NCBI RefSeq assembly: GCF_900156435.1
Contig: NZ_FTPQ01000003.1
Coordinates: 558,001-622,000, forward strand
Length of the DNA stretch: 64,000 bases
Reading direction: 5' to 3'
Origin: Microbacterium sp. RU1D
Lineage (GTDB): Bacteria; Actinomycetota; Actinomycetes; Actinomycetales; Microbacteriaceae
Part shown: one piece after another, positions 52,706-61,442 of the stretch
Layout of the letters: each line of letters opens with the position of its first letter
Position numbering within the stretch: the stretch's first letter is position 1
Notes under the pieces: model-generated
The model's database searches: none
What the model was told of the DNA's origin: nothing
The model's input: only the letters and a program-made list of their open reading frames with translations
Translations under genes and position numbers: made by a program

Positions 52706-52735
52706 TTAGACGTCTCCCGAGGTCGCGGCTATGCT
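52706..52735 (+). promoter_or_regulatory. Promoter of tRNA-Arg
   Basis: TTAGAC (52706) and TATGCT (52730-52735), 18 bp apart, lie 37 bp upstream of the tRNA. Confidence 0.55.
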
Positions 52736-52772
52736 GGACCACGGCCTGCGCGCCGTTTCGCGCGGAGGCCCT

Positions 52773-52845
52773 GCGCCCGTAGCTCAATGGATAGAGCATC
52801 TGACTACGGATCAGAAGGTTAGGGGTTCGAGTCCCTTCGGGCGCA
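52773..52845 (+). tRNA. tRNA-Arg (anticodon ACG)
   Basis: Complete cloverleaf: acceptor GCGCCCG with CGGGCGC, anticodon stem TCTGA with TCAGA, loop CTACGGA (anticodon ACG at 52806-52808), T-stem AGGGG with CCCTT around TTCGAGT. The 3' CCA is not encoded. A34 would be converted to inosine by TadA, which is also encoded in this window. Confidence 0.96.
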
Positions 52846-52865
52846 CACTGTGTTGAGACAGTGAC

Positions 52866-52905
52866 AAGCCCCGGCTGAGAAGAAATTCTGAGCCGGGGCT
52901 TTTTC
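52866..52905 (+). terminator. Terminator after tRNA-Arg
   Basis: An 11-bp stem, AAGCCCCGGCT with AGCCGGGGCTT, a 14-nt loop and a T-run (TTTTT). Confidence 0.85.
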
Positions 52906-52980
52906 CATTGACGCGCCGGGGCTCCATGGAATCACCCCGGGAAGACCGCCCGGGACGCGTGCCACCGATGGGCAGACCGG

Positions 52981-53184
52981 TCAGGCGGATGCGTCGCGAT
53001 GGGCGGCGTCGGTGGCGACGGAGTTCAGCTGCAGGATCGCGATCGCTTCGTGCAGCGATCCGAGTGGGGCCTCGATGTCGTCGTAATGGTGGACGAACCC
53101 GTTCGCGTCGCGCGCACTCACCGAGACCAGCGCGTAGCCGGGTCGGGCGACTCGGGCCGAGCGTCCGAGACGTCGTCGCACCAT
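52981..53184 (-). CDS. Hypothetical small protein
   Basis: A 67-aa protein: basic start VRRRLGRSARVARPGYALVS, then VSARDANGFVHHYDDIEAPL and LHEAIAILQLNSVA. The ATG at 53184 follows GGTGGAGG. No family recognised. The middle part looks like a small alpha/beta domain. Confidence 0.65.
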   Translation of the reverse strand: MVRRRLGRSARVARPGYALVSVSARDANGFVHHYDDIEAPLGSLHEAIAILQLNSVATDAAHRDASA

Positions 53185-53285
53185 GGCCTCCACCTTCCGC
53201 TCGCGGCCGAGGCTACTCGGGGCACCGGCGCGGCAGCAGTCACCGCGCCGAGAATACGACGCGCCCGCACCACGCCGCGCGACGG

Positions 53286-53915
53286 TCAGGGGGTGGCCGA
53301 CTTCTTCTTCTTCGCCGCGGTCTTCTCGGACGCGGCCTCGTCGGCCTCATCACCGTCGGCGGCGGCCTTGTCTTTCGCCCGACGCTTCGCCTGGGAGGCG
53401 AGACGAGCGAGATCGACCATGCGCAGGGCGTCCATCCTCGCCTTGCGCATCTGCGCGTACTCGGGATCGGCGTCGGCGGTCATGCCCTCGACGTCGAGAC
53501 GCTGGCGGAGATTGGCCTCGACGTCGCCCCACGCGGCGATGCGCGCGTCCGCGACGAGGGTCTTCACGCGCTCCGGATCGTCGGCGAGGGCGCGCAACTC
53601 CTTCGCGACCCCGCGCGACTGCTTCGCGCGGCGACGCAGATTGCGGGTGTCGCGGTCGCGGTAGTCGTGCGTGCCCGAGGAGTCGGAGAACCGGCCCCAC
53701 GCGCGCTTGCGCTGGTGGGTCACGCGCTCGGCCGCCTGGTCCTGCTCGTCGGCGAGGGCGTGGAGGGTGGTGCGGGCGAAGTCCGCGAACAGCTCGCTCT
53801 CGAACTGCCCGCCGCGGGCGATCGTCTCGACCAGGATGCGATTGCGCACGGTCAGTCGCGCCGCGGCCGTCGCAATGGACAACCCTTCGGCGATGGCCTC
53901 TTTCGTGCGCCCCAC
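53286..53915 (-). CDS. Hypothetical helical protein with Lys-rich tail
   Basis: A 209-aa, mostly helical, charged protein. It opens GRTKEAIAEGLSIATAAARL and includes a basic centre (THQRKRAWGRF, RNLRRRAKQSRGVAKEL), and the tail is EKTAAKKKKSATP. The GTG at 53915 follows GGGAGG, with TAGCCT as a likely -10 about 15 nt further up. The basic regions suggest nucleic-acid contact, which is speculative. Related proteins are sometimes labelled asparagine synthase without evident basis. Confidence 0.7.
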   Translation of the reverse strand: MGRTKEAIAEGLSIATAAARLTVRNRILVETIARGGQFESELFADFARTTLHALADEQDQAAERVTHQRKRAWGRFSDSSGTHDYRDRDTRNLRRRAKQSRGVAKELRALADDPERVKTLVADARIAAWGDVEANLRQRLDVEGMTADADPEYAQMRKARMDALRMVDLARLASQAKRRAKDKAAADGDEADEAASEKTAAKKKKSATP

Positions 53916-54015
53916 GGGACCTCCCGCTCCAGGCTATCGCCCGGCGGCTCGCGCAGTGTCGAGCAGGCCGCCGCCGGAGCGCGAACCGTCCCGACCGAAC
54001 GGGACGGGGTCGACC

Positions 54016-54444
54016 TCAGGAGAGCTTGGACACGATGGACGCGACGCGACGCACGCGCGTGTCGGCGGCTTTCGCCGACTCCACGTTGACCACGTGCGCC
54101 TTGCGCGCGCTGGGGGCGAGGGCGTCGAACGCGGGTCGGACGCCGGCTTCCGCGAGGGCTGCCGCGAGGTCGTCGGGCACCTCGGTCGTGCGAGGCGCCG
54201 TGTCGAGGGTGAGCTCGACGCTGATGGCATCCCCGCCCGAAAGACCCGTCGCCTTGCGCTTGTCGGCGGAGAACGGGATGAGCGAACGGCCTCCCATCAC
54301 GCCGATCGTGCTCGAGTAGACGTACCCGTTGACGTCGACCGTGACGGCGGGGCGCTTGCCGCCACCCAGGGCCTCGACGATCTCGGGGGGCACCTCGATG
54401 CCGGTGTTGTTCCCCATCTGCGACAGGGTCGTCTCGAAACGCAT
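54016..54444 (-). CDS. DUF1905 / YdeI-OmpD-associated domain protein
   Basis: A 142-aa protein. RFETTLSQMGNNTGIEVPPE starts the DUF1905 barrel, with GVMGGRSLIPFSADKRKATG and GDAISVELTLDTAPR completing it. The C-terminal PDDLAAALAEAGVRPAFDAL and APSARKAHVVNVESAKAADT are the bacteriocin-protection/YdeI-like motif. It is a longer relative of the DUF1905 protein at 13888-14175. Function unknown. Confidence 0.87.
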   Translation of the reverse strand: MRFETTLSQMGNNTGIEVPPEIVEALGGGKRPAVTVDVNGYVYSSTIGVMGGRSLIPFSADKRKATGLSGGDAISVELTLDTAPRTTEVPDDLAAALAEAGVRPAFDALAPSARKAHVVNVESAKAADTRVRRVASIVSKLS

Positions 54445-54695
54445 GAGGGGAGTGTGGCAGAAACGCGGCTACGTGAACACTGCGGGAATTGCAATCCCCA
54501 TCGCGAGCGCGAGGGGGCGACCTATGGTCGACTTCGTTGCGGAGGGCCTCGGAGAGTACTCGGGGGCCTTCTGTCGTATCCGGGTTCTACCCGAACAGTC
54601 CCCTTGGACGCAAAGCCCAATCCGATCGATGCATTGTCTCCGAAGATGGGGAGAAGCGGCCGGACGGTCGCTGCCAACAATCTGGGAGGTTCATC
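54445..54695. other. Long upstream region of the DUF4383 gene
   Basis: About 250 bases with no supported gene. A possible hairpin pairs AGGGCCTCG and CGGGGGCCTT around 54545-54580. No riboswitch class recognised. The promoter position is unclear. Confidence 0.4.
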
Positions 54696-55106
54696 ATGAG
54701 CTCGTCACCCAACCGCATCGTGGCCACCGTCTTCGGCGCTGTCTACCTGCTCGTCGGTCTGCTCGGCTTCGCCGTCACGGGCGGCGTCGGATTCATCTCG
54801 AGCGAGGGCGGTCTTCTCCTCGGCATCTTCGAGGTCAACCCGCTGCACAACATCGCGCACCTGTTGATCGGTGCCGCGCTGCTGGTCGCCGGTCTGTCGA
54901 ATGCGCGTGCCGCCAAGGGCGTCAACACCACCGTCGGGGCGGTCTACCTGCTCCTCGGTATCGTCGGCTTCTTCCTCGTGGGTACCGCCGCCAACATCCT
55001 CGCGCTGAACACGGCCGACCACTTCCTGCACCTCGCCAGCGCGGTCGTGCTGCTGGGTGTCGGTCTCGGCACCGAGCGCAACGTCCCCCGCACCGCGGCG
55101 GTCTGA
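54696..55106 (+). CDS. DUF4383 membrane protein
   Basis: A 136-aa four-span membrane protein. VFGAVYLLVGLLGFAVTGG, VNPLHNIAHLLIGAALLVAG, AVYLLLGIVGFFLVGTAANI and NTADHFLHLASAVVLLGVGL are the duplicated DUF4383 units with conserved H-N-x-x-H and D-H-x-x-H. The ATG follows GGGAGG. The next membrane protein begins 2 nt after the stop. Function unknown. Confidence 0.87.
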   Translation: MSSSPNRIVATVFGAVYLLVGLLGFAVTGGVGFISSEGGLLLGIFEVNPLHNIAHLLIGAALLVAGLSNARAAKGVNTTVGAVYLLLGIVGFFLVGTAANILALNTADHFLHLASAVVLLGVGLGTERNVPRTAAV

Positions 55107-55108
55107 GC

Positions 55109-55633
55109 ATGAACGCCGCGACCTTCGTGCGGTCGTGGCCCTCCGTATCCGCATGGGGGGCCGGACTTATCATCGCCGCCCTCGGCGCGGGTGCGATCGT
55201 CCGTCCCGATTCCGGGGTCCCCGCAGTGGTCCTCGGAATCGGGATGGTCGTCCTGGGCCTCGCCTCCCTCGCGTGGGGAGCCGCGGCCCTGTCGACGGGA
55301 CGCCTCGTCGTCCCCCGACTCGCCCTCGCTGGTGCCCTCGCGGCGCTCGCCCTCGCGACCGCCCTGATGTTCCTGGCGCCCGCGCACACCAGCATCATCG
55401 GCGTGGCCGCCGCTGCTGTCCTGCTCGTCGTGGTGGGCGCGACCTCCGCGGTGCACCTGCGCCGCCACGGTCAGCGCGCGACGCGCACCGCGCAGCCGAT
55501 GAGCGTCACGGGGCTGCTCGTCGCCGCGGCCGTCATCGCGGTGCTCGTCACCCCCGCCCTCGGTGCGACCCAGGATGCCGTCCTCCTCCGCGACGACGGC
55601 ACCGTTCCCGTCGTGACTCACGAGGGTCACTGA
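55109..55633 (+). CDS. Hypothetical membrane protein
   Basis: A 174-aa protein with about five hydrophobic segments (SAWGAGLIIAALGAGAIV, VVLGIGMVVLGLASLAWGAA, LAGALAALALATALMFLA, IIGVAAAAVLLVVVGATSAV, VTGLLVAAAVIAVLVTPALG) and an exported-looking tail (RDDGTVPVVTHEGH). It starts 2 nt after the DUF4383 gene, so an operon partner. The tail and layout resemble small actinobacterial proteins of unknown role. Confidence 0.72.
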   Translation: MNAATFVRSWPSVSAWGAGLIIAALGAGAIVRPDSGVPAVVLGIGMVVLGLASLAWGAAALSTGRLVVPRLALAGALAALALATALMFLAPAHTSIIGVAAAAVLLVVVGATSAVHLRRHGQRATRTAQPMSVTGLLVAAAVIAVLVTPALGATQDAVLLRDDGTVPVVTHEGH

Positions 55634-55709
55634 TCCTCCCCCACCGGGAAGATCGTCCACGTCGAGCAACCCCCGCGCCCGTCCCCTCGGACGGTGGCAC
55701 GCTGGAAGG

Positions 55710-56642
55710 GTGAGCGACGCGACCTCCCCCTCCGTTCCCGGCTGGATCGCGACCCTGCGCGGCAGGATCCTCGTCGCGCTGGCGGGAGACCCGACCGGCA
55801 TGGCGCCCTACGTCCGGGCGATCGCCGACGGTGACGACACGGGGTACTTCGCCGAGAACGGCCCCGCGTGGACCGTCCACGCCGGAATGGGGACGCTGGT
55901 CGCCGGCATCCGGGCCCTCCTGCTGCAGGCGCTGCACCCCGGCGCGCTCGCCGGCGTGCACGACTGGTCGCGCTACCGCGAGGACCCGATCGGCCGCCTC
56001 ACCGGCACCGTGCGCTGGGTCATCACCCTGACCTACGGCTCCCGGACCCAGGCGGATGCCGAGACCCGGCGCGTGGGACGGTTCCATCAGCGGGTGAAGG
56101 GCGAGTACACGGCCGGCGACGGCCGTGAGCGGGCCTACACCGCCGAGGCCGCCGATCTCGTGCGGTGGGTGCATCTGGCCTTCACGGACGCCTTCCTCGC
56201 CGGGCATGAGGTGTCGAGGAAGCCGATCCCCGGCGGCCCCGACGCCTACGTCGACGACTGGGCGACCGCGGGGCGGCTCATGCGGGTGGTCGATCCTCCC
56301 CGCACCCGCGCGGCGCTGCGCGCCGAGATCGACGGCTTCCATCAGCGCGGCGAGCTGCGCGGCGACGAGCGGGTGGCCGAGGTCGTGCGCTTCCTGCGGA
56401 AGCCTCCGTTCCCCGGCCTCATGGGGGTCTCCTACCGCGTGCTTTTCGCCGCCGCCGTGGCCACGATCCCGCGCCGATACCGCAAAATGCTCGGCGTGCG
56501 GCGATGGCCGCTCCCGGTGCTCGCACTGACGCGGGTCATCCTGCGTGTGACGGAGCGCGCGCTCGGCTCCGGGCCGCGGGCACAGGACATGGCGCGGCAG
56601 CGCCTCGCGCGGCTGGAGCGTGAGGGACGGGAGGCGGCGTGA
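55710..56642 (+). CDS. MpaB/rubber-oxygenase-like (DUF2236) protein
   Basis: A 310-aa oxygenase-like protein. LLLQALHPGALAGVHDWSRY and GRFHQRVKGEYTAGDGR contain the conserved His of the DUF2236/latex-clearing-protein family, which bind haem. A late HLAFTDAFLAGHEV adds His residues. The GTG start has AAGG upstream. The DUF1992 gene overlaps its stop. Oxygenase activity is plausible. The substrate is not known. Confidence 0.85.
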   Translation: MSDATSPSVPGWIATLRGRILVALAGDPTGMAPYVRAIADGDDTGYFAENGPAWTVHAGMGTLVAGIRALLLQALHPGALAGVHDWSRYREDPIGRLTGTVRWVITLTYGSRTQADAETRRVGRFHQRVKGEYTAGDGRERAYTAEAADLVRWVHLAFTDAFLAGHEVSRKPIPGGPDAYVDDWATAGRLMRVVDPPRTRAALRAEIDGFHQRGELRGDERVAEVVRFLRKPPFPGLMGVSYRVLFAAAVATIPRRYRKMLGVRRWPLPVLALTRVILRVTERALGSGPRAQDMARQRLARLEREGREAA

Positions 56643-57202
56643 GCGACGACGCGCGGCAGGCCGCCGAGCGGTATCGCCTCGACCGCGAGTTGCGCGAGGC
56701 CGGACTCGCGCCCGAACCCGCGGAGTCGGCGGGACCGGCTCGAGGGTCGACGGCCGCTGAACGAGCGGCGTTCGTCGAGACCTCGATCCAGCAGGCGATC
56801 CGCCGCGGCGAGTTCGACAACCTTCCCGGAGCGGGCAAGCCCCTCCCCGGCCTGGGCGCCTCGCACGACCCGGACTGGTGGATCCGCCGCAAGATCGAGA
56901 CCGAACAGCTGACGGGACTCGGTCCCCCCGCGCTCACCCTCCGGGTCGAGCACGCCGAGATGGCCGAACGCCTGGACGCCCTCGCGCGCGAACCCGAGGT
57001 GCGCGAGGCCGTCGAGGACTTCAACCGCCGAGTGATCGAGGCCCGGCGCCAGCTGCAGGGCGGCCCGCCGGTGGTGACGCCGACGGTGGACGTGGATGCC
57101 GTGGTGGCGGCGTGGAGCGAACGGCGCCGGGCACGCGAGGAGGCCTCTGCCGTAGCTGCTCCCCCGCGGCGGCGTCGGCGGTTGTTCCGGCGCGGACGGT
57201 GA
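56639..57202 (+). CDS. DUF1992 (DnaJ-homologue C28-like) protein
   Basis: A 187-aa protein. FVETSIQQAIRRGEFDNLPG with AGKPLPGLG is the DUF1992 signature, flanked by charged helices. The C-terminus is Arg-rich (PRRRRRLFRRGR). The GTG overlaps the previous stop. The family is widespread and its function is unclear; eukaryotic members are DnaJ homologue subfamily C 28. Confidence 0.87.
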   Translation: MSDDARQAAERYRLDRELREAGLAPEPAESAGPARGSTAAERAAFVETSIQQAIRRGEFDNLPGAGKPLPGLGASHDPDWWIRRKIETEQLTGLGPPALTLRVEHAEMAERLDALAREPEVREAVEDFNRRVIEARRQLQGGPPVVTPTVDVDAVVAAWSERRRAREEASAVAAPPRRRRRLFRRGR

Positions 57203-57423
57203 GTCCCGGACCGGTCGACGGGCTTGCGGACCTGGGTCGGGCGGATCCTGCGGCGCGAGGGGGCTGAGCCCGTCGAAGCCCCCGGGACCCGCGGGAGACA
57301 CGACGACGCTGTGGTCCCGGCCCCTTCGACGGGCTCAGGAACCTGGGTTGGGTTGATCCTGCGGCACGAGGGGGCTGAGCCTGTCGAAGCCCCCGGAACC
57401 GGACGGAAGAAGCCGCCCGACGG
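57203..57423. repeat. REP-like repeat cluster in two direct units
   Basis: Two roughly 85-bp direct units, 57210-57294 and 57319-57405, share CCTGGGTYGGG, GATCCTGCGGC and the palindrome GGCTGAGCCYGTCGAAGCC (57262-57280 and 57373-57391). An opposite-facing copy, CTTCGACGGGCTCAGG, is at 57324-57339. The cluster lies between the convergent DUF1992 and CitE-like genes. Confidence 0.75.
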
Positions 57424-58254
57424 TCAGAGGGCGGCGAGGGCCTCGGCGCGCGCGACGAGGGCTCGGGCGCGAGCGAGGGTCGGCGCGTACGAGCCGTCGA
57501 CCGGGCCGTCGGGGGTGGTCGACAGCAGCGACCGGGCGGCCTTCACCTCGGCCGGCGACGGCGTGAAGCCCGCGTGAGCACCGGGGATGGCGGCATCCTG
57601 GAGCGCCAGCGTGCCGGTGAAACCCATCGCGACGGCGTGACGGGCCGCATCGTGGGCCTGGTCGACCGGGCCGCACGGGCCGTCGACGGGTCCCGCGATG
57701 CCCGCGGCGGCCGACGCGACGACGAGCTGCGCTCGCGGCCACGACAGCGCGATGCGATCGGCCGACATGCCGGTGTCGCGGCGGAAGTCGCCCGTGCCGA
57801 AGGCCAGGCGGCGCGTGGCGGGATGCGCGGCGATCGCGGGGGCCGTCAGCAGCGCCGCGGCCGACTCGATCATCGCGACGATGGGGGTTCCCGCCGGCAG
57901 CGACGCGGCGACGTGCGCGACGTCGGCGGGACCGGCGCACATGGCCAGCACGACACCGGCGAGGCGGTCGTCGAGCTCGCGTCCCAGGGCCAGGTCGGCC
58001 TCGCCGTCGCGCGTGCCGGCCGCGCTGATGCGCAGCCACACCGGAGCGTCGGCCGCGGCACGACGGGCGCGATCGCGTCCCTCGGCCTTGCGGGCGGCGG
58101 GCAGGCCGTCCTCCAGGTCGAGCACGAGCACGTCGGCCGCGGTCTCGAGATCGCCCGCGAGCGGCGAGCGGAGCATCCACGTGCGCGCGAGCTCGACGCG
58201 CGCAGGGGCGGGGGCGGCCGAAGCCGCCCCCGCCGGGGTGTGCGCAAGACTCAC
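57424..58254 (-). CDS. HpcH/HpaI aldolase family (CitE-like) lyase
   Basis: A 276-aa CitE/CoA-lyase-type TIM barrel. RTWMLRSPLAGDLETAADVL, LVLDLEDGLPAARKAEGRD (metal-site Glu/Asp) and IVAMIESAAALLTAPAIAA are typical, and FGTGDFRRDTGM carries the conserved acidic residue. It probably cleaves or forms a 3- or 4-carbon beta-hydroxy-acyl or citramalyl-type substrate. The GTG overlaps the stop of the symporter gene, coupling lyase to dicarboxylate uptake. Confidence 0.85.
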   Translation of the reverse strand: MSLAHTPAGAASAAPAPARVELARTWMLRSPLAGDLETAADVLVLDLEDGLPAARKAEGRDRARRAAADAPVWLRISAAGTRDGEADLALGRELDDRLAGVVLAMCAGPADVAHVAASLPAGTPIVAMIESAAALLTAPAIAAHPATRRLAFGTGDFRRDTGMSADRIALSWPRAQLVVASAAAGIAGPVDGPCGPVDQAHDAARHAVAMGFTGTLALQDAAIPGAHAGFTPSPAEVKAARSLLSTTPDGPVDGSYAPTLARARALVARAEALAAL

Positions 58255-59699
58255 GAACGGCTCCGAGCCGCCGCCTCCGCTTCCGCCTGAGCGCGGAAGG
58301 CGTTGAGCGCCTGGGTGTCGACGGCTGCGGGGCCGGTGCCGACCTCGGTCGAGGCCTGCTCCTTGGCATCCGCCGCCGGAGTCGCCGAGTGGTCGTGGCC
58401 GGTGAGCAGGGTCTCATCGAAGGGGATCTGCCCCGCGAGCACCTCGCGCACCCGCTGTCCGTCGTACTGCTTCGTCCATGCGCCGATGAGGAGGGTCGCC
58501 ACGGCGTTGCCGGTGAAGTTGGTGACCGCGCGGGCCTCCGACATGAACCGGTCGATGCCGACGATGACGCCGACGCCGTTGACGAGGTCGGGACGGTAGG
58601 CCGACAGACCGCCGGCGAGGGTCGCAAGGCCCGCACCGGTGACACCGGCCGCGCCCTTGGAGGCGATGATCATGAAGATCAGCAGGCCGATCTGCTCGGG
58701 GATCGACATCGGCGCGCCCATGGCGGTGGCGATGAACAGCGAGGCCATCGTCAGGTAGATCGCGGTGCCGTCGAGGTTGAAGGAGTACCCGGTCGGGACC
58801 GTGATGCCAACGACGGGCTTGGAGACGCCCAGGTGCTCCATCTTGGCGATGAGACGGGGCAGGGCGGCCTCGGACGACGAGGTGCCGACGATGAGGAGGT
58901 ACTCGCGGCCGAGGTACTTCATGAGCGAGAAGATGTTGATCCGCGTGACGGCGAACAGCAGACCGCCGAGCACCACGGCGATGAAGAGGAAGCACGTCAG
59001 GTAGAACGAGCCCATCAGGATGCCGAGGCTGATGACGGCCCCGAATCCGGTCTTGCCGACGACAGCGGCGATGGCGCCGAAGGCACCGATCGGGGCGAGC
59101 CAGAGGATCATGCCGAGGATGCGGAACACCAGCACCTGGAAGTTGCGGATGCCCTCGACCATGCGCGCCCCGCGTTCGCCCATGCCCTGCAGGGCGAAGC
59201 CCGCGAGGAGCGCGATGAACAGCACCTGGAGGATGCTGCCGCCGGTGAACGCCGAGAAGAACGTCGTGGGAATGATGCCGAGGATGAAGTCCTGCGTCGT
59301 GGTGGCCTCGGGCACGGCGTCGTAGGAGGCGCTGCCGATGTTCAGGCCCTCACCGGGGTGGATGATGTTGCCGACCAGCAGGCCGATGCCGAGCGCGAAG
59401 GTCGACATCACGAGGAAGTAGCCGAGGGCGAGCCCGCCGATCTTGCCGACCGTCGAGGCCTTCGCGATCGAGCCGATGCCGACGACGATCGTGCAGAAGA
59501 TGACCGGGGCGATCATCATCTTGATGAGGTTGACGAAGCCCTTGCCGACGGGCTCGAGGCCGACGGCGAACTGCGGGGCGACGAGGCCGACGATCACGCC
59601 CGCCACGACGGCGACGATGACGGCGATGTAGAGCCAGTGGTTGCGGTCGATCTTCTTACGCGGCCGACCGTCGCGAGTGGTGCGGAGTGAGAGAGCCAT
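58251..59699 (-). CDS. dctA: C4-dicarboxylate:cation symporter
   Basis: A 482-aa glutamate/dicarboxylate transporter (DAACS family). The two re-entrant serine-rich and substrate motifs are GTSSSEAALPRLIAKME and VPTGYSFNLDGTAIYLTMAS, with IASKGAAGVTGAGLATLA and NFTGNAVATLLIG. It imports succinate, fumarate, malate or aspartate with Na+ or H+. AAGGGA precedes the ATG. It diverges from the sensor kinase gene, which likely controls it. Confidence 0.92.
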   Translation of the reverse strand: MALSLRTTRDGRPRKKIDRNHWLYIAVIVAVVAGVIVGLVAPQFAVGLEPVGKGFVNLIKMMIAPVIFCTIVVGIGSIAKASTVGKIGGLALGYFLVMSTFALGIGLLVGNIIHPGEGLNIGSASYDAVPEATTTQDFILGIIPTTFFSAFTGGSILQVLFIALLAGFALQGMGERGARMVEGIRNFQVLVFRILGMILWLAPIGAFGAIAAVVGKTGFGAVISLGILMGSFYLTCFLFIAVVLGGLLFAVTRINIFSLMKYLGREYLLIVGTSSSEAALPRLIAKMEHLGVSKPVVGITVPTGYSFNLDGTAIYLTMASLFIATAMGAPMSIPEQIGLLIFMIIASKGAAGVTGAGLATLAGGLSAYRPDLVNGVGVIVGIDRFMSEARAVTNFTGNAVATLLIGAWTKQYDGQRVREVLAGQIPFDETLLTGHDHSATPAADAKEQASTEVGTGPAAVDTQALNAFRAQAEAEAAARSRS

Positions 59700-59837
59700 C
59701 AGCGCCTATCCCTTTTCCTAACGTCTTCGTTGTCCGGCGGGATCGCCGGAGTGGATGACATGACTGTGGTCGAGGGCGAACCGATCGGCGATTTGTGGTC
59801 GTATTGTTCACGGCAGGCGCGACGAAGGGCGGTGGGC

Positions 59838-61442
59838 ATGCGACTGAGCGTGGGCGGACGGCTGGCCCTGGTGTCGCTCGGTGTCGTCGTGCTCGTCGCC
59901 GGTGTCCTCGCCGCCCTGCTCTCGGTGCAGCTCAGCGACTCCGGTCAGCGTGAGGCCGAGAAGGTCACACTCTCGGTCGCCGAGACGATCGCGCACGAGC
60001 CCGACGTGGCCGCCCTGGCGGCGGCCGGCGACTCCGATCGTCTGCAGCCGATGGTCGAGCAGATCCTCGGCGAGACGGACGTCTCGTTCGTCACGATCAT
60101 GACGCCCGACGGCATCCGTCTGACCCATCCCAACCGCGCAGAGATTGGCCTGCCGTACATCGGCTCCCGTGACGAGGCGCTCGCCGGGCGCACCTTCACC
60201 GAGGTGTACGAGGGGACGCTCGGCCCGTCGGTGCGCACCATCGCACCGATCCGCGAGAACGGCGTCGAGGACGGCCCGATCGTCGCCCTCGTCTCGGTGG
60301 GTGTCACCCTCGGCGCCGTGCAGCAGGACATCGCCGCCCGCGCGCCGCTCATCGTGCTGGCATCCGCCGCCATCGTCGGACTCGGCGTGCTGGGGGCGCT
60401 GTACGTGCGCCGCAGCGCGCGACGGGTGACGGGTTCGTACACGCCGGAGGAGCTGTCGCGTCTGGTCGAGAGCTACGAGACCGTCCTGCACTCGCTGCGC
60501 GAGGGGCTGGTCGTCACCGACCGGTCGGGGCGCATCGTGCTCTACAACGACGAAGCGGCCGACCTGCTGGGCCTTCCCCCGGCGACGACGGGCCAGGTGT
60601 GGCTCGACCCGCGGGAGGCCGAGATGGATGCCGCCCTCGCCGAGGCCATCGCGACCGGACGCCGCATGGTCGAGGAGACGGTGGTCAACGGCGACCGCGT
60701 GCTGCTGGTCAACCAAGAGGAGGCGCGCGACCTCACCGGCCGACGTGCCCCCGAACGCGGACGGGTCATGACGCTGCGCGACCGTTCGGAGCTGCAGGCG
60801 CTGCTCGGCGAGCTCGAGGGCGTGCGCACCCTCAGCGACACCCTGCGATCGCAGACGCACGAGCACGGCAACCGCCTCCACGCGCTGCTGGCGCTGCTCG
60901 AGCTGGGCCGCGTGGATGATGCACGGCGGCTGATCGTGGCATCCACCGGAGAGCGCCAGGAACTGGCGGATCGTCTCGTCTCGCACGACGAGGGCGCGAT
61001 CGTGGTGGCGCTGCTGCTGGGCAAGCTCGACGAGGCGGCCGAGCGGGGCGTCCGGCTCGATCTCGACGTCGCCGAGCCCACGCCCGCGCTCCCCCTGGCT
61101 CCCGAGGAGGCCGTCACGGTGGTGGGCAACCTCGTCGACAACGCCCTCGACGCCGCCGCCGCGGGCGCCGAGCCGCGCTGGGTGCGCGCGACGCTCCGCG
61201 AGAACGGCGACGACGTGGTGATCGAGGTCTCCGACGGTGGCGCCGGGTTCGACCCGTCGCTGGCCGATCCGTTCGCCTTCGGCTCGTCGACCAAGGCCGC
61301 TCACGCGCCCGGCGGCCGTGGCGTGGGCCTCGCGCTCGTGCGCGACATCGTGGCCGCCCGCGGGGGCACGCTGCTGGTGAGCGCGGAGCCCACGACGGTC
61401 CGCGTGTTCCTCCCCGTGGTCGCCGAGGCGGTGACCGGGTGA
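59838..61442 (+). CDS. CitA/DcuS-type sensor histidine kinase
   Basis: A 534-aa membrane sensor. Two spans (about 8-30 and 170-190) enclose a periplasmic PAS-like sensor. A cytoplasmic PAS follows (LREGLVVTDRSGRIVLYNDE). The phospho-acceptor His is in LRSQTHEHGNRLHALLALLE, the H-E-x-x-N form of CitA/DcuS kinases, and the N-box is VVGNLVDNALDAAA. The ATG at 59838 follows GAAGGGCGG. The response regulator is coupled. It probably senses C4-dicarboxylates or citrate. Confidence 0.9.
   Translation: MRLSVGGRLALVSLGVVVLVAGVLAALLSVQLSDSGQREAEKVTLSVAETIAHEPDVAALAAAGDSDRLQPMVEQILGETDVSFVTIMTPDGIRLTHPNRAEIGLPYIGSRDEALAGRTFTEVYEGTLGPSVRTIAPIRENGVEDGPIVALVSVGVTLGAVQQDIAARAPLIVLASAAIVGLGVLGALYVRRSARRVTGSYTPEELSRLVESYETVLHSLREGLVVTDRSGRIVLYNDEAADLLGLPPATTGQVWLDPREAEMDAALAEAIATGRRMVEETVVNGDRVLLVNQEEARDLTGRRAPERGRVMTLRDRSELQALLGELEGVRTLSDTLRSQTHEHGNRLHALLALLELGRVDDARRLIVASTGERQELADRLVSHDEGAIVVALLLGKLDEAAERGVRLDLDVAEPTPALPLAPEEAVTVVGNLVDNALDAAAAGAEPRWVRATLRENGDDVVIEVSDGGAGFDPSLADPFAFGSSTKAAHAPGGRGVGLALVRDIVAARGGTLLVSAEPTTVRVFLPVVAEAVTG

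Noticed and set aside
53286..53915. Asparagine synthase assignment
   Set aside because: No glutaminase or ATP-pyrophosphatase motifs are present; the protein is a small charged helical one.
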